Positions 1 to 8,819 of a DNA stretch of 64,000 bases are shown piece by piece; the first letter of the stretch is position 1, and every line of letters starts with the position of its first letter. Origin of the DNA: Algibacter marinivivus (GTDB taxonomy: Bacteria > Bacteroidota > Bacteroidia > Flavobacteriales > Flavobacteriaceae). The stretch is taken from assembly GCF_003143755.1 (NCBI RefSeq), contig NZ_QFRI01000001.1, positions 1 to 64,000 of the forward strand, in the 5' to 3' direction. The translations under genes were made by a program, and so were the position numbers. Below the pieces are notes generated by a model that saw only the letters and a list, made by a program, of their open reading frames with translations, made no database searches and had not been told where the DNA came from.

Positions 1-130
1 ACTTTAGCGGATTTGCCCGCGTTAGGGATAGTAGTGGATAGCCCACAGCCTGATCCCGATAACTATCGGGAGAAGTGCGAGGACTTGGAACGGATAGCCA
101 AACCGTAGCTTTTGCGAAGGGAACGCCCTG
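1..130 (+). other. Structured element of unknown function upstream of thrS
   Basis: This stretch is more GC-rich than its surroundings and appears folded. Bases 55-60 and 65-70 form a perfect 6-bp hairpin with an AACT loop. GCGTT at 19-23 can pair with AACGC at 122-126 to close the whole element. GGATAGCC occurs twice (near 36 and 92) as a direct repeat. The thrS promoter lies downstream, so the element is not part of the thrS leader made from that promoter; it may be a small RNA, the end of an upstream transcript, or an interspersed repeat. I have the impression that similar sequences recur in Flavobacteriia but cannot confirm it. The window starts at base 1, so the element may extend upstream. 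Confidence 0.4.
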
Positions 131-155
131 AAAATAAATTATACTTATATATATA

Positions 156-186
156 TTGTGTGGGTTTGTTTATACTATTATCTTTG
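156..186 (+). promoter_or_regulatory. thrS promoter, Bacteroidota type
   Basis: TTG at 156-158 and TATCTTTG at 179-186 are 20 bases apart, matching the Bacteroidota primary sigma factor consensus. Transcription should start near 190-193. An in-frame ATG at 158 therefore lies inside the promoter and cannot be the translation start. Confidence 0.7.
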
Positions 187-208
187 CAGGCGAATTTCAA
201 TTTTATTT

Positions 209-2143
209 ATGATACATATTACTTTACCTGATGGTAGTGTGAAGACGTTTGATGAGGGCGTTACACCGATGGATGTTGCGAAAAGCATTAGCGAGGGGTT
301 TGCTAGAAATGTGATTTCGGCGAGTTTTAATGGTTCAACTGTGGAAACGGTAACACCATTAACCACGGACGGTTCGCTGGTTTTATTTACGTGGCGTGAT
401 GATGCTGGCAAGACTGCTTTTTGGCACTCTTCGGCTCACGTGCTGGCTCAGGCTATTGAGGAATTGTATGATGGTGCGAAGCTTACTATTGGGCCTGCGA
501 TTGAGAATGGGTTTTATTATGATGTAGATTTTGGTGACCATAGTGTTGCTGAAAAGGACTTTAAGGCTATTGAAACCAAGATGTTGGAGATTGCACGAGG
601 GAAGCATGATTTTAATTTGAGAGCGGTTTCTAAGGCGGAAGCTCTATCCTTATATAAGGACAATGAATTTAAAACAGAATTGATTGAGAATTTAGAGGAT
701 GGCACGATTACGTTTTGTGACCACTCAACGTTTACGGATTTATGTCGTGGAGGCCACATCCCTAATACTGGGATTATTAAGGCTGTAAAAATACTTAGTG
801 TTGCTGGTGCTTACTGGCGTGGTGATGAGAATAAACCACAGCTTACTCGTGTTTATGGAATTTCTTTCCCGAAACAAAAAGAGCTTACTGAATATTTACA
901 CATGCTTGAGGAGGCTAAAAAACGTGACCATAGAAAACTTGGTAAGGAGTTAGAGCTTTTTACGTTTTCGCAAAAGGTTGGACAGGGTTTACCTTTGTGG
1001 TTACCTAAAGGCGCTGCTTTACGTGAGCGCTTGGAGAATTTTTTGAAAGCTGCTCAAAAAAAAGCAGGTTATGAGATGGTGGTAACACCACATATAGGAC
1101 ACAAAGATTTATATGTAACATCTGGACATTATGCCAAGTATGGTGAGGATAGTTTTCAGCCTATTTTAACACCTAAGGACGATGAAGAGTTTTTATTGAA
1201 GCCCATGAATTGTCCACATCATTGTGAAATTTATAAATCATCGCAATGGAGCTATAAAGATTTACCAAAACGTTTTGCTGAATTTGGTACGGTTTATAGA
1301 TATGAACAAAGTGGCGAATTACACGGTTTAACTCGTGTTAGAGGTTTTACGCAAGATGATGCCCATTTGTTTTGTACGCCAGATCAATTAGACAAAGAAT
1401 TTAAAGATGTTATTGACTTAGTGTTATACGTTTTTGGTTCTTTAGGGTTTGAAAATTTTACAGCTCAAGTTTCTGTAAGAGATCCTGAAAATCCTGATAA
1501 ATATATTGGTGATATAGAAAACTGGGAAAAAGCAGAGCAAGCTATTATAAATGCAGCTCAAGATAAGGGATTAGATTATGTTATTGAAACTGGCGAAGCT
1601 GCTTTTTACGGACCCAAGCTAGATTTCATGGTAAAAGATGCTTTAGGTAGACGCTGGCAACTAGGTACTATTCAGGTTGATTACACATTACCTGAGCGTT
1701 TTGATTTAACATATAAAGGTAGTGATAATGAGCTACACAGGCCTATTATGATACATCGCGCACCATTTGGTAGTATGGAGCGTTTTGTAGCATTATTGTT
1801 GGAACATACAGGAGGAAATTTCCCGCTTTGGTTGATGCCTGTTCAAACTATAATATTATCAATTAGTGAGAAATATGAAAAATACTCTGAAAAAGTTTTA
1901 AATTTGCTAGAAAATGACGAAATTCGCGCCCTTGTAGACCATAGAAATGAGACTATAGGGAAGAAAATTCGTGAAGCCGAAATGCAAAAACACCCCTATA
2001 TGATTATTATTGGGGAGCAAGAAGAACAAGAAGGCAAGATTTCTGTAAGACAACATGGAGGTGCAGATTTAGGCATGATTTCTGTAGATGAATTTACTAA
2101 AATAATAAAAGAGGACATTAAGAAAACGTTAAAATCGTTTTAA
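209..2143 (+). CDS. thrS: Threonine--tRNA ligase
   Basis: This cytoplasmic class II synthetase charges tRNA-Thr. From the ATG at 209 the protein has 644 residues, normal for bacterial ThrRS. It has an N-terminal TGS domain (about 1-62), then the editing domain with HSSAH and CRGGH, the catalytic core with [10 protein letters not shown] (first zinc ligand Cys) and [23 protein letters not shown] (motif 2 region, split here only for description), and a C-terminal anticodon-binding domain. The ATG at 209 is preferred over one at 158 because the latter overlaps the promoter and adds a non-homologous 17-residue extension. The gene heads an operon with infC, rpmI and rplT, the same order as in E. 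coli. Whether ThrRS represses its own mRNA here cannot be seen. Confidence 0.97.
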   Translation: MIHITLPDGSVKTFDEGVTPMDVAKSISEGFARNVISASFNGSTVETVTPLTTDGSLVLFTWRDDAGKTAFWHSSAHVLAQAIEELYDGAKLTIGPAIENGFYYDVDFGDHSVAEKDFKAIETKMLEIARGKHDFNLRAVSKAEALSLYKDNEFKTELIENLEDGTITFCDHSTFTDLCRGGHIPNTGIIKAVKILSVAGAYWRGDENKPQLTRVYGISFPKQKELTEYLHMLEEAKKRDHRKLGKELELFTFSQKVGQGLPLWLPKGAALRERLENFLKAAQKKAGYEMVVTPHIGHKDLYVTSGHYAKYGEDSFQPILTPKDDEEFLLKPMNCPHHCEIYKSSQWSYKDLPKRFAEFGTVYRYEQSGELHGLTRVRGFTQDDAHLFCTPDQLDKEFKDVIDLVLYVFGSLGFENFTAQVSVRDPENPDKYIGDIENWEKAEQAIINAAQDKGLDYVIETGEAAFYGPKLDFMVKDALGRRWQLGTIQVDYTLPERFDLTYKGSDNELHRPIMIHRAPFGSMERFVALLLEHTGGNFPLWLMPVQTIILSISEKYEKYSEKVLNLLENDEIRALVDHRNETIGKKIREAEMQKHPYMIIIGEQEEQEGKISVRQHGGADLGMISVDEFTKIIKEDIKKTLKSF

Positions 2144-2182
2144 CATATAAAAATAATAAGTTTAATTTAAAACCATAACGCC

Positions 2183-2728
2183 ATAGCAATTAGAAGAAGA
2201 CAGCAACCTAGAAGGGTTTCACAAGAGGATAAACATAAGATTAACTCTAAAATTACAGCACAAAAACTACGTCTTGTAGGAGACAATGTAGAAATTGGTA
2301 TTTACACCAAAGGTGATGCAATGCGAATTGCAAATGAACAAGAGTTAGATTTAGTAGAGATTTCTCCTAATGCTGACCCACCTGTTTGCAAGGTTATGGA
2401 TTATAAAAAGTTTCTTTACGAGCAAAAGAAACGTGACAAAGCTTTAAAGTCTAAGGCTACTAAAGTTATAATAAAAGAGATTCGTTTTGGTCCGAATACT
2501 GACGACCATGATTACGAATTTAAAAAGAAACATGCTGAGAAGTTCTTAAAAGAAGGTGCAAAACTTAAAGCTTTTGTATTCTTCAAAGGACGTTCAATCA
2601 TATTTAAAGAAAAAGGACATATATTATTATTACGTCTGGCTCAAGATTTAGAAGAGTTTGGTAAAGTTGAACAAATGCCTAGACTTGAAGGAAAAAGAAT
2701 GACTATGTTTATTGCTCCAAAAAAGTAA
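2183..2728 (+). CDS. infC: Translation initiation factor IF-3, ATA start
   Basis: IF-3 binds the 30S subunit and discriminates against non-standard start codons. The first ATG in frame (2321) would remove about 46 conserved residues of the N-terminal domain, including [12 protein letters not shown]. Reading upstream gives a coherent IF-3 N-terminus ([11 protein letters not shown]...) back to ATA at 2183. The in-frame stop TAA is at 2168-2170, and no ATG, GTG or TTG lies between them. ATA is therefore the best start, with ATT at 2189 as alternative; length is 181 residues. E. coli infC starts with AUU and is autoregulated through that codon, so the same logic is likely here. It lies 39 bases after thrS in the same operon. 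Confidence 0.93.
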   Translation: MAIRRRQQPRRVSQEDKHKINSKITAQKLRLVGDNVEIGIYTKGDAMRIANEQELDLVEISPNADPPVCKVMDYKKFLYEQKKRDKALKSKATKVIIKEIRFGPNTDDHDYEFKKKHAEKFLKEGAKLKAFVFFKGRSIIFKEKGHILLLRLAQDLEEFGKVEQMPRLEGKRMTMFIAPKK

Positions 2729-2775
2729 AAACATTAAAGATAATTAAGCGAAATAATTAAAACTAGGAAAAGAAA

Positions 2776-2973
2776 ATGCCTAAAATGAAAACAAAATCTA
2801 GTGCCAAAAAGCGTTTTAAGCTTACAGGTACTGGTAAAATTAAAAGAAAGCACGCTTTTAAGAGTCACATCTTAACAAAGAAGTCTAAAAAGCGTAAGCT
2901 TAAGTTAACTCATGATGGTTTAGTACATAAATCAGACGAGGATAACATTAAAACAATGTTACGTTTAAAGTAA
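2776..2973 (+). CDS. rpmI: 50S ribosomal protein L35
   Basis: A 65-residue, highly basic protein starting [20 protein letters not shown], the standard L35 N-terminus, with the usual full length. It is part of the large ribosomal subunit. It lies 47 bases downstream of infC and upstream of rplT, the classic IF3-L35-L20 order, so co-transcription is expected. Confidence 0.97.
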   Translation: MPKMKTKSSAKKRFKLTGTGKIKRKHAFKSHILTKKSKKRKLKLTHDGLVHKSDEDNIKTMLRLK

Positions 2974-3013
2974 TATTATTTTAATCGGTTAAACAATTTA
3001 TAAACCCTGGAGT

Positions 3014-3050
3014 TAGGCAAATAAAAAAGTGTCAATTAATTGACCGCCTA
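3014..3050 (+). promoter_or_regulatory. Hairpin in the rpmI-rplT spacer, possible L20 control site
   Basis: The 98-base spacer contains a perfect 14-bp palindrome, GTCAATTAATTGAC (3031-3044), enclosed by TAGGC (3014-3018) and GCCTA (3046-3050), giving a two-part stem. L20 is known to repress its own operon through mRNA structure in E. coli and Bacillus, so a regulatory hairpin here is plausible. No detailed match to the known L20 leader was recognised. Confidence 0.3.
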
Positions 3051-3071
3051 CTACAAAAACACATTAAAATT

Positions 3072-3416
3072 ATGCCAAGATCAGTAAATTCTGTAGCAAA
3101 AAGAGCCAGAAGAAAAAAAGTGCTTAAACAAGCAAAAGGTTACTTTGGAAGACGTAAAAACGTTTGGACAGTAGCAAAAAATGCGGTTGACAAAGCGATG
3201 CAATACTCGTATAGAGACCGTAGAAACAAAAAGAGAACATTCCGTGCATTATGGATCACGCGTATTAACGCTGGAGCCAGAGAACATGGATTATCTTATT
3301 CTCAATTTATGGGGAAATTAAAAGCTAATGACATTGAATTAAACCGTAAGGTTTTAGCAGATTTAGCTATGAATAACCCTGAGGCTTTTAAAGCTGTAGT
3401 TGATAAAGTAAAATAA
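3072..3416 (+). CDS. rplT: 50S ribosomal protein L20
   Basis: A 114-residue basic protein starting [20 protein letters not shown], with [10 protein letters not shown] and the conserved [20 protein letters not shown] core (residues about 50-70). L20 is an early assembly protein of the 50S subunit and, in other bacteria, the autorepressor of the infC-rpmI-rplT operon. It is the last gene of the operon and is followed by a strong terminator. Confidence 0.97.
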   Translation: MPRSVNSVAKRARRKKVLKQAKGYFGRRKNVWTVAKNAVDKAMQYSYRDRRNKKRTFRALWITRINAGAREHGLSYSQFMGKLKANDIELNRKVLADLAMNNPEAFKAVVDKVK

Positions 3417-3455
3417 GGCGCTTAGCCTATTGTAAAACATATTATTCGCTTAATA

Positions 3456-3487
3456 AAAATCCGATTCGAAAGAGTCGGATTTTTTTA
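3456..3487 (+). terminator. Terminator of the thrS-rplT operon
   Basis: AATCCGATT / AGTCGGATT hairpin with a short CGAAAG-type loop and a T-run. The same hairpin sequence recurs at 4820-4851. Confidence 0.85.
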
Positions 3488-3670
3488 TTTTCAATTTTTA
3501 ACTGGTTTATCGCCAAAAGATTAAATAGCAGATAATAAGAATGTTAAATTGATTTTATCGATTTATTATGCTATGTAACTTATTTTTTATGTGATAATTA
3601 AAATCATATCTACATTTACATAGATAGCATTATTCTCTCAAAATAAACCAATCTTTTAAAACAAGCTATT

Positions 3671-4795
3671 ATGAAAAACAAATTTACTAATTACTTTGTT
3701 AGAATCTTTTTTATTACAGCATTACTATATGTAGTTAGCTGTGAGACTGAAACCTTAATTGAAGAAGAACAAGTTTCCGATTTAAATGCATCTATTTCTT
3801 TTGAAGCAAAAAAAGGAAAAAAATCAAATGGTGCTACTTTTGATTTATCTCAAGAGTGTGTTATTTCTAGTCAAACCGATTTGTATGCAGGACAAAACAT
3901 CCTTGTTGGTAATGTTGCTGTTGAAGTTAATGATGGTAATTACATTATTACCTATAATATTACTGATAGTGGTTATTGTTTAACTACTACGCATTTATCA
4001 GTAGTTCAAGCACCAGAAGACTTCCCAATCAGTGGTGGAGGAAACCCGAAAAATGGTCATTTTGAATATAGTAATTCGCATGATTGTGTAGATTCATATT
4101 CATATGAAGTTCCAACATCTAAAGGTTCTTATATAGCTGCTCATGCAGTAGTTAATTGTGTTGCTGATTCAAATGAAGATGATATTTTATCAAATCTACC
4201 TGAAACAGTAAGTGTATGTGTTAATGATAAAGGAGTTGATGCAGAAGATAGTTATTTTAATATTACTATTGATCCTGAAAATAGTTTGACAGGAATGTAT
4301 GACGCTTGGTGTATTGATGTAGATTTAAGTCTTAATGATGACCAATGCTTTGAAGCTGATGTTTATTCTTCTTTAAATGCAATGCCAGGGGGGCTTTTTG
4401 AAAACCCTGACACTTTTGACTCAATAAACTGGATAATGAACCAAGACTTTATAAGTCAAGGCTATAGTTTCGGTGATATTCAGTGGGCAATATGGGAGCT
4501 TATAGATGATGCAAATTGTAATGCATGTGTTTATCTAGGAGATGATTGGAGTGTAGCTAAAGGAACAGAAATTTACAACTTGGCAGTTGATAATGGAGAT
4601 GGTTTTATTCCAGGATGTGACGAACTAGTTGCCATCGCCTTAGTTGATAAAAACAGGCAATTACAACCTATCTTTATTTCAGTACCAGTTACTTGTAATG
4701 AGCCAGGAGACTGTGAAGAAACTGCATGGGGTGATGGATGTGATTTTCCAGGAAACAATTGGGCAACTTATTTTAAAGTAAGTTCAGGACACTAA
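3671..4795 (+). CDS. Cysteine-rich surface lipoprotein with a thioester-domain-like pattern
   Basis: A 374-residue predicted lipoprotein: hydrophobic segment about 8-23, then lipobox VVSC with Cys24. Residues about 205-285 contain AWCIDVD (Cys214) and, 57 residues later, IQWAIWEL (Gln271). In Gram-positive thioester domains (TED adhesins) a Cys in a YCI-type motif and a Gln in a QxAIW motif form an internal thioester that attaches covalently to host amines; the spacing and motifs here are similar. The C-terminal AWGDGCDFPGNNWATYF pattern is, as I recall it, common in secreted Bacteroidota proteins. The protein has many cysteines, unusual for this lineage. It is monocistronic, between two identical terminators. 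Function unknown; the TED analogy is inference. Confidence 0.7.
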   Translation: MKNKFTNYFVRIFFITALLYVVSCETETLIEEEQVSDLNASISFEAKKGKKSNGATFDLSQECVISSQTDLYAGQNILVGNVAVEVNDGNYIITYNITDSGYCLTTTHLSVVQAPEDFPISGGGNPKNGHFEYSNSHDCVDSYSYEVPTSKGSYIAAHAVVNCVADSNEDDILSNLPETVSVCVNDKGVDAEDSYFNITIDPENSLTGMYDAWCIDVDLSLNDDQCFEADVYSSLNAMPGGLFENPDTFDSINWIMNQDFISQGYSFGDIQWAIWELIDDANCNACVYLGDDWSVAKGTEIYNLAVDNGDGFIPGCDELVAIALVDKNRQLQPIFISVPVTCNEPGDCEETAWGDGCDFPGNNWATYFKVSSGH

Positions 4796-4819
4796 CAAAA
4801 TTATAAAAATTATTTACAA

Positions 4820-4851
4820 AAAAATCCGATTCGAAAGAGTCGGATTTTTTT
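4820..4851 (+). terminator. Terminator of the lipoprotein gene, copy of the rplT terminator
   Basis: Same hairpin as at 3456-3487: AAAATCCGATTCGAAAG followed by AGTCGGATTTTTT, identical over about 30 bases. Confidence 0.85.
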
Positions 4852-4961
4852 GTTTTAATGTAAAATTTATTCTTAAATAAGCACATTTATTTAAAAAAAT
4901 ATTGAAATTTACGCAACCATTTAGATAATTTTTCATCTATTTATTACAAAACTACTTACTT

Positions 4962-5411
4962 ATGAAAACTAAATTAGTAATACTATTTTTTAGCATATTT
5001 CTATTTACAAATTGTTTACCAGATGATAATAATGACATAACAAATCAAGAAACAACTGTTATTCAATGGCATTTAGTTAATGTTTCTGGAGGGATATCTG
5101 GGGATAACCATAGTTTTGAAATAGATGATGTTATTTGGATTTTTGATGAATTTAACAGTCGTTTAATTATACAAAATAATAATGATGATGATGTTTTAGA
5201 AGACGGTCTTAACTCAGGAAACTATGATTATTTTTTTATTAATGATAACGATGATAACTTATTTTTAGTTATTGATATTGATGAATATGGACTTATTACC
5301 TTCTCACAGGATGGAGAAATACTTACTATCGATCGCACTAATCAATCTACAGGGAATGTAGCTGATGAATATATTTATGAATTTGACAAACAGACAATTG
5401 TTATAAATTAA
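4962..5411 (+). CDS. Small lipoprotein of unknown function
   Basis: 149 residues with a lipoprotein signal (hydrophobic 5-16, lipobox FTNC with Cys18), so it should be anchored in a membrane, most likely the outer membrane. The mature part begins with an acidic linker, then a WHLVNVSGG segment and alternating hydrophobic strands with tryptophans and many Asp/Asn. This resembles small lipocalin-like or META-like beta-barrel lipoproteins of Flavobacteriaceae, but no specific family is recognised. It has its own leader and ends 2 bases from the stop of the convergent EF-hand gene. Confidence 0.75.
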   Translation: MKTKLVILFFSIFLFTNCLPDDNNDITNQETTVIQWHLVNVSGGISGDNHSFEIDDVIWIFDEFNSRLIIQNNNDDDVLEDGLNSGNYDYFFINDNDDNLFLVIDIDEYGLITFSQDGEILTIDRTNQSTGNVADEYIYEFDKQTIVIN

Positions 5412-5413
5412 AA

Positions 5414-5692
5414 CTATTTTGTTTTTTTAGATATTTCATTAACAGCAACTTTAAACTCTTTCCAGCTTATATAGCCATCGCCATCTTTATCATAACCCTC
5501 GATAAGCTTTGAGGTTACAATACCTCTAATAAAACCGTTTATTTCGGCTTCTTTCAAAAGGCGTGAAATTTCTTTTTTTGATAGCTTTCCATCTCCACTT
5601 TTATCAAAGAAATTAAATGCATCTTCAGGTGTATCAAAGTGTTTTGTAATAACTATTTGAATTTTTCTAAGGATTGATTTTTTTGATGCCAT
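5414..5692 (-). CDS. Two-EF-hand calcium-binding protein
   Basis: A 92-residue protein without a signal peptide, so probably cytoplasmic. It has two canonical EF-hand loops: residues 30-41 (DKSGDGKLSKKE) and 68-79 (DKDGDGYISWKE). Both have Asp at loop positions 1 and 5, Gly at 6 and Glu at 12, so both should bind calcium. The N-terminus is basic and helical. It starts 2 bases after the stop of the upstream minus-strand gene at 5695, so the two are probably co-transcribed. Target unknown. Confidence 0.85.
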   Translation of the reverse strand: MASKKSILRKIQIVITKHFDTPEDAFNFFDKSGDGKLSKKEISRLLKEAEINGFIRGIVTSKLIEGYDKDGDGYISWKEFKVAVNEISKKTK

Positions 5693-5694
5693 AT

Positions 5695-6951
5695 TTAAGT
5701 TTTTTGTTTCTTTTTTCTTGCTGCTGGAAATAAAACGTTATTTAATATTAAACGATAACCTGGTGATGTTGGATGCAAATCTAATTCTGTTTTAGAATCT
5801 CCTACCCTATGTTGATAATCTTCGGGATCATGCCCTCCATAAAACGTAAAAAAACCTTTTCCTTTTATACCGTGAATATATTTAGCTTCTCCATTTATTT
5901 TTGTTTCACCCATAACTAATACATTAGATTTTATTTCATCTCTAGTAAAAGACGTAGTTTGCCCCATAAAACCTTTAACCAAAGCTGTATGGTTTTGACA
6001 AAGCATAGTAGGTATTGGATCCCATTTTGCTGAAAACTCCATCAATGAAAAATAATCTGTTGTTTTAGAAATCATCCTTTTCCTAGTCATATCAATTGAA
6101 GAGAATTCATAGACTTTAGGGCTTCTTTCTAATATGTAATTATTAAATGCAAAAGTTTTGGTGTAATCTATCTTATTTTGATATCCTGCATCACTACCAT
6201 CTCCATCAAACATGGGTTCGCAAATATCAACACCTTCAGCAGATAACGCAATATCGAAACTATCAGTTGCGCTACACATAGCAAACATAAAACCACCACC
6301 AATAACATAGTCTCTGATTTTTAAAGCTACCGCTAATTTTTCTTCAGACACTTTATTATATCCTAGTTGTTGCGCTAATTCTTCAGCTTCTTTTTTTTCA
6401 TTTATATACCAAGAAGCTGCTCTATACTGAGCATAAAATTTTCCGAACTGGCCAGTAAAATCTTCATGGTGTAAATGCAACCAATCGAAAACCAATAATC
6501 CATCATTCAAAACTTCTTCATCATAAATGGTTTCATAAGGTATTTCTGCATATTGTAATACCATAGTAACTGCATCATCCCATGGTTGCTTTCCTTTTGG
6601 AGTGTAGACTGCAATTTTTGGCGCCTTTTCTAAAACAACAGCTTCCATATTTTGACTTGGACTTGCTATATCCTCTAAAATACTTTCAGCTTTTGCATTA
6701 GAGATTATTTCAAAAGAAACACCTCTAATTTGACATTCTCGTTGAATAGCCTCTGTATCTGGCAGTAAGAATGAACCACCTTTAAAGTTTAATAACCATT
6801 TAACTTTTAATTCTTTATTGAGAGTCCAAAAGGTAATTCCATAAGCTTTTAAGTGGTTCTTTTGACTCTCTACATCCATTGGTATTAGGATGTAAGATGC
6901 ATACGTTTGCGTAGATATTAAAAACACTAATATGAATAGGGCTTTCTTCAT
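5695..6951 (-). CDS. Secreted protein with an amidotransferase-like Cys elbow (often mislabelled AsnB)
   Basis: 418 residues from the ATG at 6951. That start gives a clean signal peptide (MKKALFILVFLISTQTYA), while the ATG six codons upstream adds an unlikely extension. Close relatives in Flavobacteriaceae are, from memory, labelled asparagine synthetase B. The sequence has neither the N-terminal Cys2 glutaminase nor the SGGxDS loop of AsnB. Instead IGGGFMFAMCSATDSFD (Cys226) looks like the nucleophile elbow of class I glutamine amidotransferase or DJ-1-like folds, preceded by an alpha/beta segment (PKIAVYTP...). Likely periplasmic and hydrolytic or chaperone-like; true activity unknown. Confidence 0.75.
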   Translation of the reverse strand: MKKALFILVFLISTQTYASYILIPMDVESQKNHLKAYGITFWTLNKELKVKWLLNFKGGSFLLPDTEAIQRECQIRGVSFEIISNAKAESILEDIASPSQNMEAVVLEKAPKIAVYTPKGKQPWDDAVTMVLQYAEIPYETIYDEEVLNDGLLVFDWLHLHHEDFTGQFGKFYAQYRAASWYINEKKEAEELAQQLGYNKVSEEKLAVALKIRDYVIGGGFMFAMCSATDSFDIALSAEGVDICEPMFDGDGSDAGYQNKIDYTKTFAFNNYILERSPKVYEFSSIDMTRKRMISKTTDYFSLMEFSAKWDPIPTMLCQNHTALVKGFMGQTTSFTRDEIKSNVLVMGETKINGEAKYIHGIKGKGFFTFYGGHDPEDYQHRVGDSKTELDLHPTSPGYRLILNNVLFPAARKKKQKT

Positions 6952-7021
6952 AGGTTGAAAGATACTCAAAAAATAATCTTGAATAAAAATTTTATAAAAA
7001 TATTAGATAATTTCTAAGGAG

Positions 7022-8563
7022 TTAAAATGGTACTTCGTTATCATCTTCATCATTAAAAGAGCTTCCAAAAGCTTGGTCTGGACTTGCCTTAAAATTGTCT
7101 GATTTAAAAGTATCATCGTTTGCTGCCGCATTCATTTTAGAATGAAACTCAAACGGTGAATCAAAATCATCTAAGTTGTCAAACTTACCCAAATGACCAA
7201 TAAATTTTAAACGAATATTTTCTAAACCTCCATTACGGTGTTTGGCAACAATAAACTCACCTTGCCCTTCTGTAGGTGACCGTTCTTCATCATCCCATTC
7301 GTCAATCTTGTAATATTCAGGTCTATAAATAAAACTCACAATATCAGCATCTTGCTCAATTGCCCCAGATTCACGTAAATCAGATAATAAAGGACGTTTA
7401 CTTCCTCCACGCGTTTCAACAGCACGAGATAACTGTGATAAAGCAATAACTGGAACGTTTAGCTCTTTAGCAAGAGCTTTTAAGTTTCTTGAGATCATTG
7501 AAATTTCTTGCTCGCGATTACCACCATGATTACTTCCACCCGTCATTAACTGCAAATAATCAATCATAATAAGTTTAATACCATGTTGAGATGATAAACG
7601 ACGCGCTTTGGCTCTTAAATCAAATATTGAAAGTGATGGTGTATCATCAATAAATAAAGGTGCTTTTTCTAAACCTTTTACTTTTACGTTTAGTTGCTCC
7701 CATTCGTGTTTTTCTAACTTACCTGTCCTCAATTTTTCTGAGGATAAGCCCGTTTCACTAGAAATGAGACGTGTTATTAGCTGAACTGAAGCCATCTCTA
7801 AAGAGAAAAAAGCAACCGGTATATTTTGATCTACCGCAATATTTCTAGCCATAGATAAGGTTAAAGCAGTTTTACCCATACCAGGTCGAGCAGCTATGAT
7901 AATTAAATCTGATGGTTGCCAACCAGAGGTTAATTTATCTACTTTATTAAACCCTGTGGGAATTCCACTTAAACCCTCTTTATTTGAAATCTCTTCAATT
8001 TTCTTTTTAGCCTGAATTACTAATTCTTGAGCAGTTTCACTAGATTTTTTTATGTTTCCTTGTGTAACCTCATATAATTTAGATTCAGCTTTATCTAATA
8101 AATCAAAAACATCTTTAGTTTCATCGTAAGACTCTTCAATAATTTCACTAGAAATTTTGATAAGACTTCGTTGAATAAATTTTTGAAGAATAATACGGGC
8201 ATGAAACTCAATATGCGCAGAAGATGATACTTTTTGAGTTAAAGAAATTAAATAAAAATCGCCTCCAGATAATTCTAATTTTGAATTTTTCTTTAATTGT
8301 GTTGAAACGGTTAATAAATCAATAGGCTCACTATTTTCGAATAACTGAAAAATAGCTTCAAATATATGTTGATGAGCTTCTTTGTAAAATGCTTCAGCAC
8401 TTAGAATATCGATAACCTCATCTACACCCTTTTTATCAATCATCATTGCACCAAGAACAACTTCTTCTAAATCAAGTGCTTGAGGTGGTATTTTTCCTTT
8501 TTCAAGATTGATAATTGTACTTTTATCAACTTTATAGCCTTGTACTTGATTAGGTTGTTTCAC
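7022..8563 (-). CDS. dnaB: Replicative DNA helicase
   Basis: 513 residues, full length for DnaB, the hexameric helicase that unwinds the replication fork. The N-terminal primase-interaction domain (about 25-130) starts IPPQALDLEEVVLGAMM. The RecA-like core has Walker A ARPGMGKT (225-232), Walker B LIMIDYLQLM, then LSQLSRAVE and the SDLRESGAIEQDAD motif with KHRNGG near the end. No intein interrupts the gene. The acidic, low-complexity C-terminal tail (about 480-513, ending DEDDNEVPF) is normal for flavobacteria. It starts 70 bases upstream of the next minus-strand gene and is preceded by its own promoter. Confidence 0.97.
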   Translation of the reverse strand: MKQPNQVQGYKVDKSTIINLEKGKIPPQALDLEEVVLGAMMIDKKGVDEVIDILSAEAFYKEAHQHIFEAIFQLFENSEPIDLLTVSTQLKKNSKLELSGGDFYLISLTQKVSSSAHIEFHARIILQKFIQRSLIKISSEIIEESYDETKDVFDLLDKAESKLYEVTQGNIKKSSETAQELVIQAKKKIEEISNKEGLSGIPTGFNKVDKLTSGWQPSDLIIIAARPGMGKTALTLSMARNIAVDQNIPVAFFSLEMASVQLITRLISSETGLSSEKLRTGKLEKHEWEQLNVKVKGLEKAPLFIDDTPSLSIFDLRAKARRLSSQHGIKLIMIDYLQLMTGGSNHGGNREQEISMISRNLKALAKELNVPVIALSQLSRAVETRGGSKRPLLSDLRESGAIEQDADIVSFIYRPEYYKIDEWDDEERSPTEGQGEFIVAKHRNGGLENIRLKFIGHLGKFDNLDDFDSPFEFHSKMNAAANDDTFKSDNFKASPDQAFGSSFNDEDDNEVPF

Positions 8564-8656
8564 GTGTATATATATTGTTTTTTAATGGTCAAATGTAGCT
8601 TCCATTTGATGATTATCTTTAATATTAGTAGTATGAGTATGGAAGTTTCATAACTA

Positions 8657-8664
8657 CAAAAGTA
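8657..8664 (-). promoter_or_regulatory. Probable -7 box of dnaB
   Basis: Reads TACTTTTG on the minus strand, matching TAnnTTTG. No clear TTG was found at -33. It lies about 90 bases upstream of the dnaB start. Otherwise nothing notable is seen in the 8564-8819 spacer except the accA terminator. Confidence 0.4.
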
Positions 8665-8765
8665 AATAAAAAGAGAGCTTGTTTGTTGGTTTTGTTTAAC
8701 TTCTATGTTCACTAGTCGTTAACAATTTAACTGTTAATAAGTTAAAAATATTGTCAATAAGCATG

Positions 8766-8797
8766 AAAAAGCCGAAGTTAAACACTTCAGCTTTTTT
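8766..8797 (-). terminator. accA terminator
   Basis: AAAAAGCCGAAGT / ACTTCAGCTTTTTT stem with one internal mismatch and A/T runs on both sides, 23 bases beyond the accA stop. Confidence 0.75.
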
Positions 8798-8819
8798 GTA
8801 AGTTGTTGTTTTAAAAGTC

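Noticed and set aside
158-208. ATG at 158 as the start of thrS
   Set aside because: It lies in the -33 element of the thrS promoter and adds 17 residues unlike any ThrRS N-terminus; ATG 209 begins the TGS domain.
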